DNA of 64,000 bases, from contig NZ_CP062803.1 of assembly GCF_008801925.2 (NCBI RefSeq), positions 1,488,001 through 1,552,000 of the forward strand. The letters run 5' to 3'. Positions 51,265 to 59,318 of the stretch are shown here, piece after piece. A model generated the notes under the pieces. The model was given only the letters and a program-made list of their open reading frames with translations, searched no databases and was not told the origin of the DNA. The stretch is from Cupriavidus basilensis (GTDB lineage: Bacteria; Pseudomonadota; Gammaproteobacteria; Burkholderiales; Burkholderiaceae). Position 1 is the stretch's first letter. Each line of letters opens with the position of its first letter. The translations under genes and the position numbers were made by a program.

Positions 51265-51474
51265 GGAGGTTGGAGCGCCGGGCGCTGGCAAGATATCGAG
51301 GTGGGCCGGTCGCCATCGGCCGGCAACTGATGCCAGCGTACTCCATGCCGCCTGAAAAGACTGTCAGCGCAACACGGATTTCGTGCGCCTGGCCAGCGGC
51401 TACAATGCGCTCGTCTTCCCAGGCGCGGAATGTCGCTGCCGCGCTGAATCCAACGCCCGAATCCGGAGCCCGTC

Positions 51475-52383
51475 ATGCATGCCAGAGTCCTGCGCTACCT
51501 CGACGAGGTAGTCAGCCGCGGATCGATCCGCCAGGCCGCGCTGCAACTGCACGTGGCGCCGAGCGCGATCAACCGGCAGATCCTGGACCTGGAGGCGGAT
51601 CTGGGCGCGCCCTTGTTCGAGCGCATCAACAAACGCCTGCGCCTGACCCCGCTAGGCGAGATGGTGCTGGCGCACGTGCGCCAGACGCTGCGCGAGCACG
51701 AATTGCTGCGCAGCCGAATCGAAGCCGTGAAGGGCGTGCGCCAGGGTGAAGTCACCGTGGCGACCACGGCCGGCCTCGCCGGCTCGCTGATGCCGTCACT
51801 GGTGCACGCGTTTCGCCAGCAGTACCCGGGCATACTCGTGCGCCTGCTGGATCTGCCCGTGGCCGACATTGTCAGCGCTGTCGAGCGCGGCGATGCCGAT
51901 CTCGGCCTTGCCTATGACCTGCCCGATATCGCCGCCTTCCGCATCCTGGCCAGCAACGACTGGCATATCGGCGCGGTGGTGGCGCCCGGGCATGCGCTGG
52001 CCGCGCAGCCGTCGACGCTGCTCAGCGAATGCCTGGCCTGTCCGCTGATCCTGCCCGCGCCGTCGATGTCGATTCGCGCCATCCTCGATGAGGCCTTCGC
52101 ACGAGCCGCGGTTGCGGTATCGCCGGTTACCGAGACCACTTCGACCGCGCTGATGCGCCGCCTGGTCATGCTTGGCGCCGGCATCGCCTTCCTGAATCCG
52201 CTCGACGTGCTGGAGGAGCGGGAGCGCGGGGCGCTGGCCTGGGTGCCGCTGCGCGACGGCCAGCTGCCGTGCCAGACGCTGCGGCTGGTTGCGCGCGCGC
52301 GCAATCCGCTGAGCGCCGCGGCGGAACTGATGGCCGAGCGGATTGGCGAGGGCCTGGTGGCGTTGTTTGCTGGCGTGCGCTAA
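51475..52383 (+). CDS. LysR-family transcription regulator
   Basis: The 302-residue regulator has an N-terminal winged helix (about 1-60: VVSRGSIRQAALQLHVAPSA, then RQILDLEADLGAPLFERINK) and a periplasmic-binding-like effector domain (about 88-298). It precedes the 8-oxoguanine deaminase gene on the same strand, 143 bp away, and probably controls it. Purine-derived ligand sensing is an inference. Confidence 0.92.
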   Translation: MHARVLRYLDEVVSRGSIRQAALQLHVAPSAINRQILDLEADLGAPLFERINKRLRLTPLGEMVLAHVRQTLREHELLRSRIEAVKGVRQGEVTVATTAGLAGSLMPSLVHAFRQQYPGILVRLLDLPVADIVSAVERGDADLGLAYDLPDIAAFRILASNDWHIGAVVAPGHALAAQPSTLLSECLACPLILPAPSMSIRAILDEAFARAAVAVSPVTETTSTALMRRLVMLGAGIAFLNPLDVLEERERGALAWVPLRDGQLPCQTLRLVARARNPLSAAAELMAERIGEGLVALFAGVR

Positions 52384-52526
52384 CGGAGCTGCGCCTGGCT
52401 GTGCTGTTTTTGCGCACACCGTCGGTGGAAATCGATGCTTTGCCAAGGCCTGCCGGCGTCTTAGACTGTGTGGGCCTGGCCGCATGACGTGCCGGGTATT
52501 TTCGCCACCAACCTGAAGACCCTGCC

Positions 52527-53912
52527 ATGCCCCTCATCCTTATCAATGCCGACATCCTGGTGACCATGGATGCGCAACGCCGCGAGATCCCGGGGGGCGC
52601 ACTGGTGGCGCAGGGCCCGGTGATCGAATGGGTGGGCGCCACCGCCGAGCTGCCGCCGCAATACCGCCGGCTGATCGACGAAGGGGGCGCCGAGGTGATC
52701 GATATGCGTGGCAAGGTGGTGATCCCCGGGCTGGTCAACACGCACCACCACATGTACCAGAGCCTGACCCGCGCCGTGCCGGCGGCGCAGGACGCCGAGC
52801 TGTTCACCTGGCTTACCAACCTCTATATGTTGTGGTCGCACCTGACGCCGGAAATGATCGACGTGTCGACCCGTACCGCGATGGCCGAGTTGATGCTGTC
52901 CGGCTGCACTACCACCAGCGATCACTTGTACCTGTATCCCAATGGCTCGCGCCTGGACGATTCCATTGAAGCCGCGGCGGCAATGGGCATGCGCTTTCAT
53001 GCCGCGCGCGGATCGATGAGCGTGGGCCGCAGCAAGGGTGGCCTGCCGCCCGATTCGGTGGTGGAAGAGGAGCACGCCATCCTGAAGGACAGCCAGCGGC
53101 TGATTGAGCGGTACCACGACGCTTCGCGCCACGCGATGCTGCGGGTGGTGGTGGCGCCGTGTTCGCCGTTCTCCGTCTCGCGCGACCTGATGCGCGAGTC
53201 GGCGCTGCTGGCGCGCAACTATGGCGTGTCGATGCACACCCACCTGGCCGAGAACGATAACGACATCGCCTACTCGCGCGAGAAGTTCGGCCTCACGCCG
53301 GCCCAGTACGCCGAAGAACTCGGCTGGGTCGGCCCCGATGTGTGGCATGCCCACTGCGTCAAGCTCGATGATGAAGGCATTGCGCTGTTCGCGCGCACGG
53401 GCACCGGCGTTGCCCATTGCCCTTGTTCGAACATGCGCCTGGCGTCAGGCATTGCGCCGGTGCGCACAATGCGCGATGCCGGCGTGCCGGTCGGGCTGGG
53501 TGTGGATGGCAGCGCGTCGAACGATGGCGCGCATATGCTGGGGGAGGTGCGGCAGGCCATGCTGCTGCAGCGCGTAGGCTACGGGCCCGCCGCCATGAGC
53601 GCGCGCGAAGCGCTGGAGATCGCCACGCTGGGCGGCGCGCGCGTGCTGGGCCGCGACGATATCGGCGCGCTGGCGCCTGGCATGTCGGCCGATTTCGTGT
53701 CCTTCGACATGGCGCAGGTGGGCTACGCCGGCGCAGGCCACGACCCGGTGGCCGCGCTGGTGTTCTGCACGCCGGGCAATGTCGCCACCAGCGTGATCAA
53801 CGGCAAGGTGGTGGTGCGCGATGGCGAGTTGCAGACGGTGGAGTTGCCGCGCGTTCTTGCGCAGCATCGCGGGCTCGCGCGTGAACTGTTCGAGCGCGCC
53901 AGGCAGGCCTGA
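52527..53912 (+). CDS. 8-oxoguanine deaminase
   Basis: Amidohydrolase of 461 residues. Metal ligands are seen in VNTHHHMYQ (His73-75 region), MHTHLAEN (about 236-243), HAHCVKL (about 273) and DGSASNDGAHM (about 328-338). The pattern GLVNTHHHMYQSLTRAVP and the ASNDGAHM loop match the 8-oxoguanine deaminases typified by Pseudomonas PA0142, once labelled AtzB-like chlorohydrolases. It should convert 8-oxoguanine to urate, removing oxidised bases. A guanine or hydroxy-triazine substrate is the alternative. Probably LysR-controlled. Confidence 0.85.
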   Translation: MPLILINADILVTMDAQRREIPGGALVAQGPVIEWVGATAELPPQYRRLIDEGGAEVIDMRGKVVIPGLVNTHHHMYQSLTRAVPAAQDAELFTWLTNLYMLWSHLTPEMIDVSTRTAMAELMLSGCTTTSDHLYLYPNGSRLDDSIEAAAAMGMRFHAARGSMSVGRSKGGLPPDSVVEEEHAILKDSQRLIERYHDASRHAMLRVVVAPCSPFSVSRDLMRESALLARNYGVSMHTHLAENDNDIAYSREKFGLTPAQYAEELGWVGPDVWHAHCVKLDDEGIALFARTGTGVAHCPCSNMRLASGIAPVRTMRDAGVPVGLGVDGSASNDGAHMLGEVRQAMLLQRVGYGPAAMSAREALEIATLGGARVLGRDDIGALAPGMSADFVSFDMAQVGYAGAGHDPVAALVFCTPGNVATSVINGKVVVRDGELQTVELPRVLAQHRGLARELFERARQA

Positions 53913-54027
53913 GGCAACAATGGAATGTGCTGCGCGTGCGACCCCTCTGGAGAGGGGTCGCGTCATGTCTGCAATGTATTCACACTAGGCCCCGGGTCGT
54001 TCCCTGAACGCCCTTGACCCTTCCCCA

Positions 54028-54055
54028 GCCCGCCATTGATCGCGGGCTTTTTTTT
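54028..54055 (+). terminator. Terminator after the deaminase gene
   Basis: Stem GCCCGC / GCGGGC with an 8-nt loop is followed by eight T. A further hairpin without T-run (CGACCCCTC-TGGA-GAGGGGTCG) lies at 53939-53960. Confidence 0.85.
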
Positions 54056-54124
54056 GCGCGTGTTTTTCGAGGGATGAATCGCCGCAGCCATCGCGAGGGC
54101 GGTGCCAGGCGTGGAGCGCCAATG

Positions 54125-54160
54125 GAAAAAGCCGGAAGCATTGCTGCTTCCGGCTTTTAG
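54125..54160 (-). terminator. Terminator of tRNA-Lys copy 2
   Basis: Same hairpin as at 49808, in the second direct repeat. Confidence 0.9.
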
Positions 54161-54167
54161 AATTCGC

Positions 54168-54243
54168 TGGTGGGGCGTGAGTGACTCGAACACTCGACCT
54201 ACGGATTAAGAGTCCGCTGCTCTACCAACTGAGCTAACGCCCC
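54168..54243 (-). tRNA. tRNA-Lys(CTT), copy 2
   Basis: Identical to copy 1 over 76 nt, on the same strand, anticodon CTT, CCA encoded. Confidence 0.96.
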
Positions 54244-54256
54244 AACGAAGAAAAAG

Positions 54257-54284
54257 ATTGTACCATGGTTTTTGAGTTTGTCAA
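54257..54284 (-). promoter_or_regulatory. Promoter of tRNA-Lys copy 2
   Basis: On the minus strand, consensus TTGACA (54279-54284), a 16-bp spacer and TACAAT (54257-54262). Because it differs from the copy 1 promoter, the two identical tRNAs may be expressed at different levels. Confidence 0.85.
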
Positions 54285-54531
54285 ACACCCTGCGTAATTT
54301 TTCCTGCATGAGGGTGCTCTGGAAATGCCATGTGCGATTTCGCCGTCGTGCGTGCAATGCCCAGGCAGCCTTGTTCCTTCTCCTTGCACCGAGCCCAGGC
54401 ACTCACGATGGCGGGAACTCGCCCGGGGTTTCGGCAGTCTTGCTTGGGGTGAGCGAGGCGTAGGCCTTTGCGGACGAGTCGGGCCGACCCATGTTAGGAT
54501 GATTCTTCACTTGCAATGGAGGGCTGTACCG

Positions 54532-54795
54532 ATGGATATCAAGTTCCAAGAGCAAGAGCGTTACGATATCAATAATGAAGGCTTGCTATTTCACGCCGTT
54601 GTCGACGGCCAACCAGTCACTTGCGTGGTGACCCGTGAAGCGCTGTGGGAAGGCTTCAGTGCCGACCAGGTGTTGTCGCTGGAAGAAGCATTCCGCGCCG
54701 GACGTGAAACCATCGAGCGTGCTGCGGTGGTGCTGATCGAGCAGGGCGCCGCCCAGCCAGTGGTAGTCAAGCGCGCCCATGTGGCGCCGCTCTGA
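54532..54795 (+). CDS. DUF1488 protein
   Basis: The 87-residue protein MDIKFQEQERYDINNEGLLF matches the small DUF1488 family, with AVVDGQPVTCVVTREALWE in the middle and a helical end. Function is unknown. GGAGGG lies about 11 bp before the ATG. A longer in-frame reading from 54325 has no similarity. It stands alone between the tRNA-Lys gene and the sulP operon. Confidence 0.82.
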   Translation: MDIKFQEQERYDINNEGLLFHAVVDGQPVTCVVTREALWEGFSADQVLSLEEAFRAGRETIERAAVVLIEQGAAQPVVVKRAHVAPL

Positions 54796-54967
54796 AGCGG
54801 ATTCCAGTCCGGGCCGGTCATCGGTCCGATCCCGGGCTACCGCTTCAGGTCATTGCGGCTTCTCGCCGCCTGACGCCGGTTTCCCGCCGGCGTTTCTCTT
54901 TTTCATTCCCCGCGCTCATCACTGATCTTCCCGATCGCGCCGATCGTGCCGCTCACGTTGATCGCGC

Positions 54968-56782
54968 TCAAGCCGGTTTTGCCGGGTAGCCCGGCCCGCC
55001 AGGGCGGCTAGCGCATTCTTCGAAGATGCGTGCCTGGCATTGCGCGCAGCCCGCGGGATCGAGGCGCGCAATGATGGTGTGCAGCGCCTGCCGCTTGGTG
55101 GAAAAGATGTGCCCCTCGCCCAGCTTCAGCGCGAAGCCGGTCTGGTCCCACGTCTGCAGCACCTGTGTGCGCGGACGATGGAAATACAGGTCGCCGCCGG
55201 TGGCGCGCCGCTCGCTCAGTTCGCTTTCCCACATCTCCGCGCCGGCCAGGTCAATGAAGTTCATGCTCTTGGTCATGGCCAGTAGATGGATCTGGCCGGG
55301 ATGGGCGTTGCGTGCCTCGTGCAAGCGGTCCGTCACGTACTGGACCGCGCCGAAGTAGATCGCGCCTTCCATGCGCAGCAGCTTGAGCTGGGGGCATTCC
55401 GGTTGCGGGCGCTGCAGTTCGTCGAGCGGCGTAAAGCGCCGGTCGGGGTCGTCGGCGTCTGGCACCAGGCTGCGCACCGCTGGCCGCGAGGTGCGATAGA
55501 GATAGGCCACCAGTGACAGGATCGTGCCGAGCAAGACCGCCATCTCCAGGCGGATGGCCAGCGTGGCGACAAAGGTGCTGATGGCGATGGCGAATTCCGT
55601 GCGGCTCAGGCTGGCGATGCGTCGCAGCCGGCCGAAATCGAACAGGCCCCAGGCCACCAGCAGCAACATCGCGGAGATGGAGGCCAGCGGGATCTGCGCC
55701 AGCAGCGAGGCGCTGGCCGTGACCAGCACCACCAGCAGCAAGGCCGAGAAAATGCTGGCCAGCGGCGTCTGCGCGCCGGCCTCGTAGTTAGGCATGGAGC
55801 GGTTCAGCGAGCCGCAGGAGATATAGGCGGAGAACAAGCCACCTGCGATGTTCGACAAGCCCTGCCCGATGAACTCGCGGTTGGCGTCGATATGCTGGCC
55901 CGAGCGCAGCGCCACCGCCTTGGCGATCGAGATCGACTGGCCGAGTGCCACGATGGTCAGCGCGGCGGCGATGCCAAGCAGGTCGGGGATCGCCTGCCAG
56001 GAAACATTCGGCAGGTGGAAGGGCGGGATGGCCGACGGGATCGGCCCGACCACGTTGACGTGGTGCGCGCCCGCGCTCCAGCCCGGCGCATTGAGCGGCA
56101 GGGCAACGCCATAGCCCGCCAGCAGGCCGATCAGCATGAAGGGCAGGCGGCGCGAGACGCGTTTCACCGCTACGGTCACCGCCAGCGTGATCGCCGCTAC
56201 CGTGAACGCGCTCCAGTTGATGCCGTCGGCATTGTCCAGCAGAAAGCGCACCACGCCGAAGGCGCTCGTGCCCGTCGGCACGGCCAGCCCAAACAGGTCC
56301 TTGAGCGCATAGAGGCCGATCAGTGTCGCCGCGCCGCAGGTGAAGCCAAGCAGCACCGAGGGTGAGATGAAGTTGGCCAGCGTGCCAAGGCGCAAGGTGC
56401 CCACGGCAAGCTGCAGCAAGCCAACCATGATGGTGACGGCGAGCGCCAGATTGATGTATTCGGGACTGCCGGCAAATGCCACCGGGCTCAGCATGGCGAA
56501 CAGCGCCAGCGAGTTGGCGTTGGTCGGGCCGGACATCACATGCCAGCTGGAACCGAACAAGGCCGCCACGATGCAGGGAATCACGGCCGCGTAGATACCG
56601 TATTGCGGCGGCAAGCCGGCAAGCGTGGCAAAGGCCACGCCCTGCGGCAGCACCAGCACCGCGCCAAGCAGGCCCGCAACCAGGTCCGCACGCAAGGAGG
56701 CGCGGCTCACGCGGTGACGCCATGCCGGCAACAGGCGCCCGAGCATCCGGCCGGTCGTGCCCTGCACAGCCGGGGCGGTCAT
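54968..56782 (-). CDS. SulP-family anion transporter with STAS domain
   Basis: The 604-residue carrier has about 12-14 helices (about 30-440) with LPQGVAFATLAGLPPQYGIY and SGPTNANSLALFAML, and a C-terminal STAS domain (about 465-565: EGAIYFGAVQYVTDRLHEAR, then MTKSMNFIDLAGAEMWESEL). SulP proteins carry sulfate, bicarbonate, or dicarboxylates with protons or sodium; substrate here is open. The tail has cysteines (GCAQCQARIFEECASRPG) that could bind metal. Its ATG overlaps the marR stop by 4 bp. Confidence 0.93.
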   Translation of the reverse strand: MTAPAVQGTTGRMLGRLLPAWRHRVSRASLRADLVAGLLGAVLVLPQGVAFATLAGLPPQYGIYAAVIPCIVAALFGSSWHVMSGPTNANSLALFAMLSPVAFAGSPEYINLALAVTIMVGLLQLAVGTLRLGTLANFISPSVLLGFTCGAATLIGLYALKDLFGLAVPTGTSAFGVVRFLLDNADGINWSAFTVAAITLAVTVAVKRVSRRLPFMLIGLLAGYGVALPLNAPGWSAGAHHVNVVGPIPSAIPPFHLPNVSWQAIPDLLGIAAALTIVALGQSISIAKAVALRSGQHIDANREFIGQGLSNIAGGLFSAYISCGSLNRSMPNYEAGAQTPLASIFSALLLVVLVTASASLLAQIPLASISAMLLLVAWGLFDFGRLRRIASLSRTEFAIAISTFVATLAIRLEMAVLLGTILSLVAYLYRTSRPAVRSLVPDADDPDRRFTPLDELQRPQPECPQLKLLRMEGAIYFGAVQYVTDRLHEARNAHPGQIHLLAMTKSMNFIDLAGAEMWESELSERRATGGDLYFHRPRTQVLQTWDQTGFALKLGEGHIFSTKRQALHTIIARLDPAGCAQCQARIFEECASRPGGPGYPAKPA

Positions 56783-57228
56783 GCTTGCGGGTCTCGTTCG
56801 CTGAGGCTTACCAGCAATTCGTCGATCGCGCCATAGACCTTGCCCAGCCGCTCGGCGCCGATCATCTGCTCGAGTTGCTCATAACGGCGGTCGATCAGCG
56901 GCTCCATCTCGGCGATCAAGGCACGACATTTGTCGGTCAGCGAGATCAACTGGCGGCGCTGGTCCGTGGTGGAGCGCGAGCGCAGGATCAGGCCGGCTTC
57001 CTCCATGCTCGACAGCATGCGGGTAAGGCTCGGGCTCAGGATCAGGCAGGCATCGGCGAGCTGGTTAGGCTCCATCTCGCCTTGCTCGTTGAGGGTGCGC
57101 ACTACCCGCCATTGCTGCTCGGTCATGCCGTGCTGGCGCAGGATGGGCCGGAAGCCGGCCATCAGCGTTTCGCGGGCTTGCAGCAGCAAGTGGGGGAGGT
57201 TGCGGTGGCGAAAGGTAGCCGGTTTCAT
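56779..57228 (-). CDS. MarR-family regulator (HpaR-like)
   Basis: The 149-residue regulator begins MKPATFRHRNLPHLLLQARE, a start typical of HpaR-type (homoprotocatechuate) MarR proteins, followed by the winged helix (about 30-100: LTRMLSSMEEAGLILR, then STTDQRRQLISLT). A longer reading from 57321 is not conserved. It is translationally coupled to the SulP carrier and probably represses it in response to an aromatic or anionic ligand; this link is inference. Confidence 0.88.
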   Translation of the reverse strand: MKPATFRHRNLPHLLLQARETLMAGFRPILRQHGMTEQQWRVVRTLNEQGEMEPNQLADACLILSPSLTRMLSSMEEAGLILRSRSTTDQRRQLISLTDKCRALIAEMEPLIDRRYEQLEQMIGAERLGKVYGAIDELLVSLSERDPQA

Positions 57229-57325
57229 GCCCGCAAGTGTAGCCTTGCAGACGCCCGGACGCGAGCCGGTGGCTACCCGGATATGCCGGCCGCCGGCTTG
57301 GTGGCGGGCGCCTTGGCGCAATACC

Positions 57326-58123
57326 TCAGCCCAGGTCGAGCGTGGCCACCACCGGCGTGTGGTCCGAAGGCTGCTCCCAGGTGCGCGGCACGCGATCGAT
57401 CACGCAGGCGCTGCACGCCTCGCGCAGGGCCGGCGACAGCAGGATGTGGTCGATGCGCAGGCCGGCGTTGCGGCGGAACGCAAACATGCGGTAGTCCCAC
57501 CAGGAGAAGCTCTTCTCCGGCTGCTCGAACAGGCGGAATGCGTCGGTCAGCCCAAGTGCCTCCAGCGCCCGGAACGCATCGCGCTCCGGCGGCGACACCA
57601 GGTTCTGCCCCTCCCACTTCTTCGGGTCGTGCACGTCCCGGTCTTCGGGCGCGATATTGAAGTCACCCAGCAGCGCAAGCTTCGGGTACTTCACCATTTC
57701 CTCCTGCAGCCACGCGGTGATCGCCTGCAGCCAGCCGAGCTTGTAGGTGAACTTGTCCGAGTCCGGCGCCTGCCCGTTGGGGAAGTACGCGCACACCAGG
57801 CGCACGTCGCCATAGGTCGCCGCCACCACGCGCTGCTGGGGGTCGTCGAAGCCAGGGATATTGCGCACCACGTCGGTGGGCGTCGCCATGGTGGCATTGC
57901 GCGCCAGGATCGCCACGCCGTTGTATGTCTTCTGGCCGGTGAACACGCTGTGGAAGCCAGCGCTTTCCAGTTCGGCCAGCGGGTACTTGTCGTCCGGCAT
58001 CTTCAGCTCCTGCAGGCACAGGGCATCGATCGGCGTATCGGCCTTTTCCTGCTCGCTCAACCAGTCCAGTACCTGCGGTAGCCGGACCTTGAGCGAGTTG
58101 ACGTTCCAGGTTGCGATTCTCAT
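57326..58123 (-). CDS. xth: exodeoxyribonuclease III
   Basis: The 265-residue AP endonuclease / 3'-exonuclease of the EEP fold starts MRIATWNVNSLKVRLPQV. Catalytic motifs are LQELKMPDDKYP (metal-binding Glu about 34), GDFNIAPEDRDVHDP (about 152-166), WWDYRM and the terminal PSDHTPVVATLDL. Role: repair of abasic and 3'-blocked DNA. The start at 58123 is preferred to an upstream ATG at 58195. Confidence 0.95.
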   Translation of the reverse strand: MRIATWNVNSLKVRLPQVLDWLSEQEKADTPIDALCLQELKMPDDKYPLAELESAGFHSVFTGQKTYNGVAILARNATMATPTDVVRNIPGFDDPQQRVVAATYGDVRLVCAYFPNGQAPDSDKFTYKLGWLQAITAWLQEEMVKYPKLALLGDFNIAPEDRDVHDPKKWEGQNLVSPPERDAFRALEALGLTDAFRLFEQPEKSFSWWDYRMFAFRRNAGLRIDHILLSPALREACSACVIDRVPRTWEQPSDHTPVVATLDLG

Positions 58124-58217
58124 TATTTCTCGTGATCTATGGTGGGTAAGGCCTTCCGGGTAGTTGTTTCTGGAAAGAATCCTCTGGTTACCCATCTAGC
58201 TACCCAACTTCATTCTG

Positions 58218-58352
58218 CTAGCCTTTCGACCCCTGCAGGAGCGCCTCGAAGCTTTGTGCAGTGATGCCGCCCGAGCGTGGGCCGATCTTTACGAGGCGCA
58301 GTGTACCAGCGGCCACGATCCGGTAGACCGTGGCATCGCTCGCCAAGCGCAC
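58218..58352 (-). pseudogene. AlpA/excisionase-like HTH remnant
   Basis: A short open frame of 44 codons, from a GTG at 58352 to TAG at 58218-58220, reads [20 protein letters not shown] then GPRSGGITAQSFEALL. This is the second half of the AlpA/excisionase (HTH_17) fold: the recognition helix and the beta-wing with KIGPR. The first half is missing, and the frame abuts the stop of the HutC-type gene (58362). It is likely a remnant of a mobile element between xth and the regulator. Confidence 0.55.
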
Positions 58353-58361
58353 CGGGCGGCC

Positions 58362-59075
58362 CTACGGCTTGAACGAGCCCTCGATGGCATAACGCGATCC
58401 CGGATGCACCAGCCGCGCCAGCGTGATCGGCGAGCCCTGGCTTTCGGTGCGGCGGATCACGATCAGGCAGGGCTCGCTTGGCTTGATGCCCAGCAGCTCG
58501 GCCTCTTGCTCGGTGGGCAACTGCGCCTCGATGGAGTATTGCGCCTCCCATAGCGGTGCCACGGTCAGCAGGTAATTGGTGGGCGTGGTCTTGGTGAAAT
58601 CCACGTCGAGATAGTCAGGCGCACGGGCCGGGTTGACGTAGCGATCCTCGCACAGCAGCGGCACGCCGTTCTCGCTATGCACGATCAAGGTGTGGAAGAC
58701 CTTGCTGCCGACGGGCAACCCGAGGCGCGGCGCCAATGCCTCGGTGACGACTTCGGCGCGCGCCATGTGCACGTCGGAGCGGTGGCGGTGGCCTCGCTCC
58801 GTGATCTCGTCGTGCAGGTCGCGGATGGTCAGCGTGGACGATGCGCGATAGGGCTGGGTGGCGAACGTGCCAACGCCCTGCACACGCTCCACCAGGCCTT
58901 CGGCCTGCAGTTCCCGCACCGCCCGGTTGGCGGTCATGCGGCTGACGCGGAACTGGGTGACCAGCTCGGATTCCGATGGCATCAGCGTGCCGGGTGGCCA
59001 GCGTCCGGCGCTGAGTCCGTCCTTCAGGTAGTTCTTGATGTGCGCGTAGGCGGCGGCGGGTGGCAGGTAGGTCAT
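58362..59075 (-). CDS. HutC/UTRA-type GntR regulator
   Basis: The 237-residue regulator has an N-terminal winged helix (about 8-75: AGRWPPGTLMPSESELVTQF, VSRMTANRAVRELQAEGLVE, VQGVGTFATQPY) and a UTRA ligand domain (about 95-235). It is close to HutC, the histidine-utilisation repressor that senses urocanate. No hut genes adjoin; the divergent neighbour is an MFS carrier across a HutC-type palindrome. It may thus control that carrier with urocanate or another acid. The ATG at 59075 (MTYLPPAAAYAHIK) is the family start. Confidence 0.9.
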   Translation of the reverse strand: MTYLPPAAAYAHIKNYLKDGLSAGRWPPGTLMPSESELVTQFRVSRMTANRAVRELQAEGLVERVQGVGTFATQPYRASSTLTIRDLHDEITERGHRHRSDVHMARAEVVTEALAPRLGLPVGSKVFHTLIVHSENGVPLLCEDRYVNPARAPDYLDVDFTKTTPTNYLLTVAPLWEAQYSIEAQLPTEQEAELLGIKPSEPCLIVIRRTESQGSPITLARLVHPGSRYAIEGSFKP

Positions 59076-59230
59076 GGCACGCAGTTTACTTGACCGCGCT
59101 TGTCTAGCCAATTTCCATTGGCAGCGATTGTCCAGTTCGAGGTCGGCACGCGCCAGGAGAAAGGGGCGGGTTTTGGCTTTGGGTTTGGCTCTGCTCAGGG
59201 TAATCCCGACTCGTTGATTTGTTGTCTTAT

Positions 59231-59244
59231 CTTGTATATACAAG
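59231..59244. promoter_or_regulatory. HutC-type operator CTTGTATATACAAG
   Basis: A perfect 14-bp palindrome lies 75 bp before the MFS start and 155 bp from the regulator start. The TTGTATATACAA core is the kind of site known for HutC-family repressors; flanking GTCTT / AAGAC extends the symmetry. Confidence 0.75.
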
Positions 59245-59318
59245 ACTATGTGTCGCAATCGACGATTCCAGGATGCTGGAAGCGTGTGTGGACAGGCGAG
59301 AGGGTGACCGGAGACAAC

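Larger units (their letters stand above)
54118..54250. repeat. 133-bp perfect direct repeat, copy 2 (with tRNA-Lys)
   Basis: Second copy of the repeat at 49801. Recombination between the copies would remove 4317 bp (DUF2252, LysR, deaminase and one tRNA-Lys). Confidence 0.97.

Noticed and set aside
53939..53960. Hairpin CGACCCCTC-TGGA-GAGGGGTCG as the deaminase terminator
   Set aside because: There is no T-run after it; the stem at 54028 with eight T is the better terminator.
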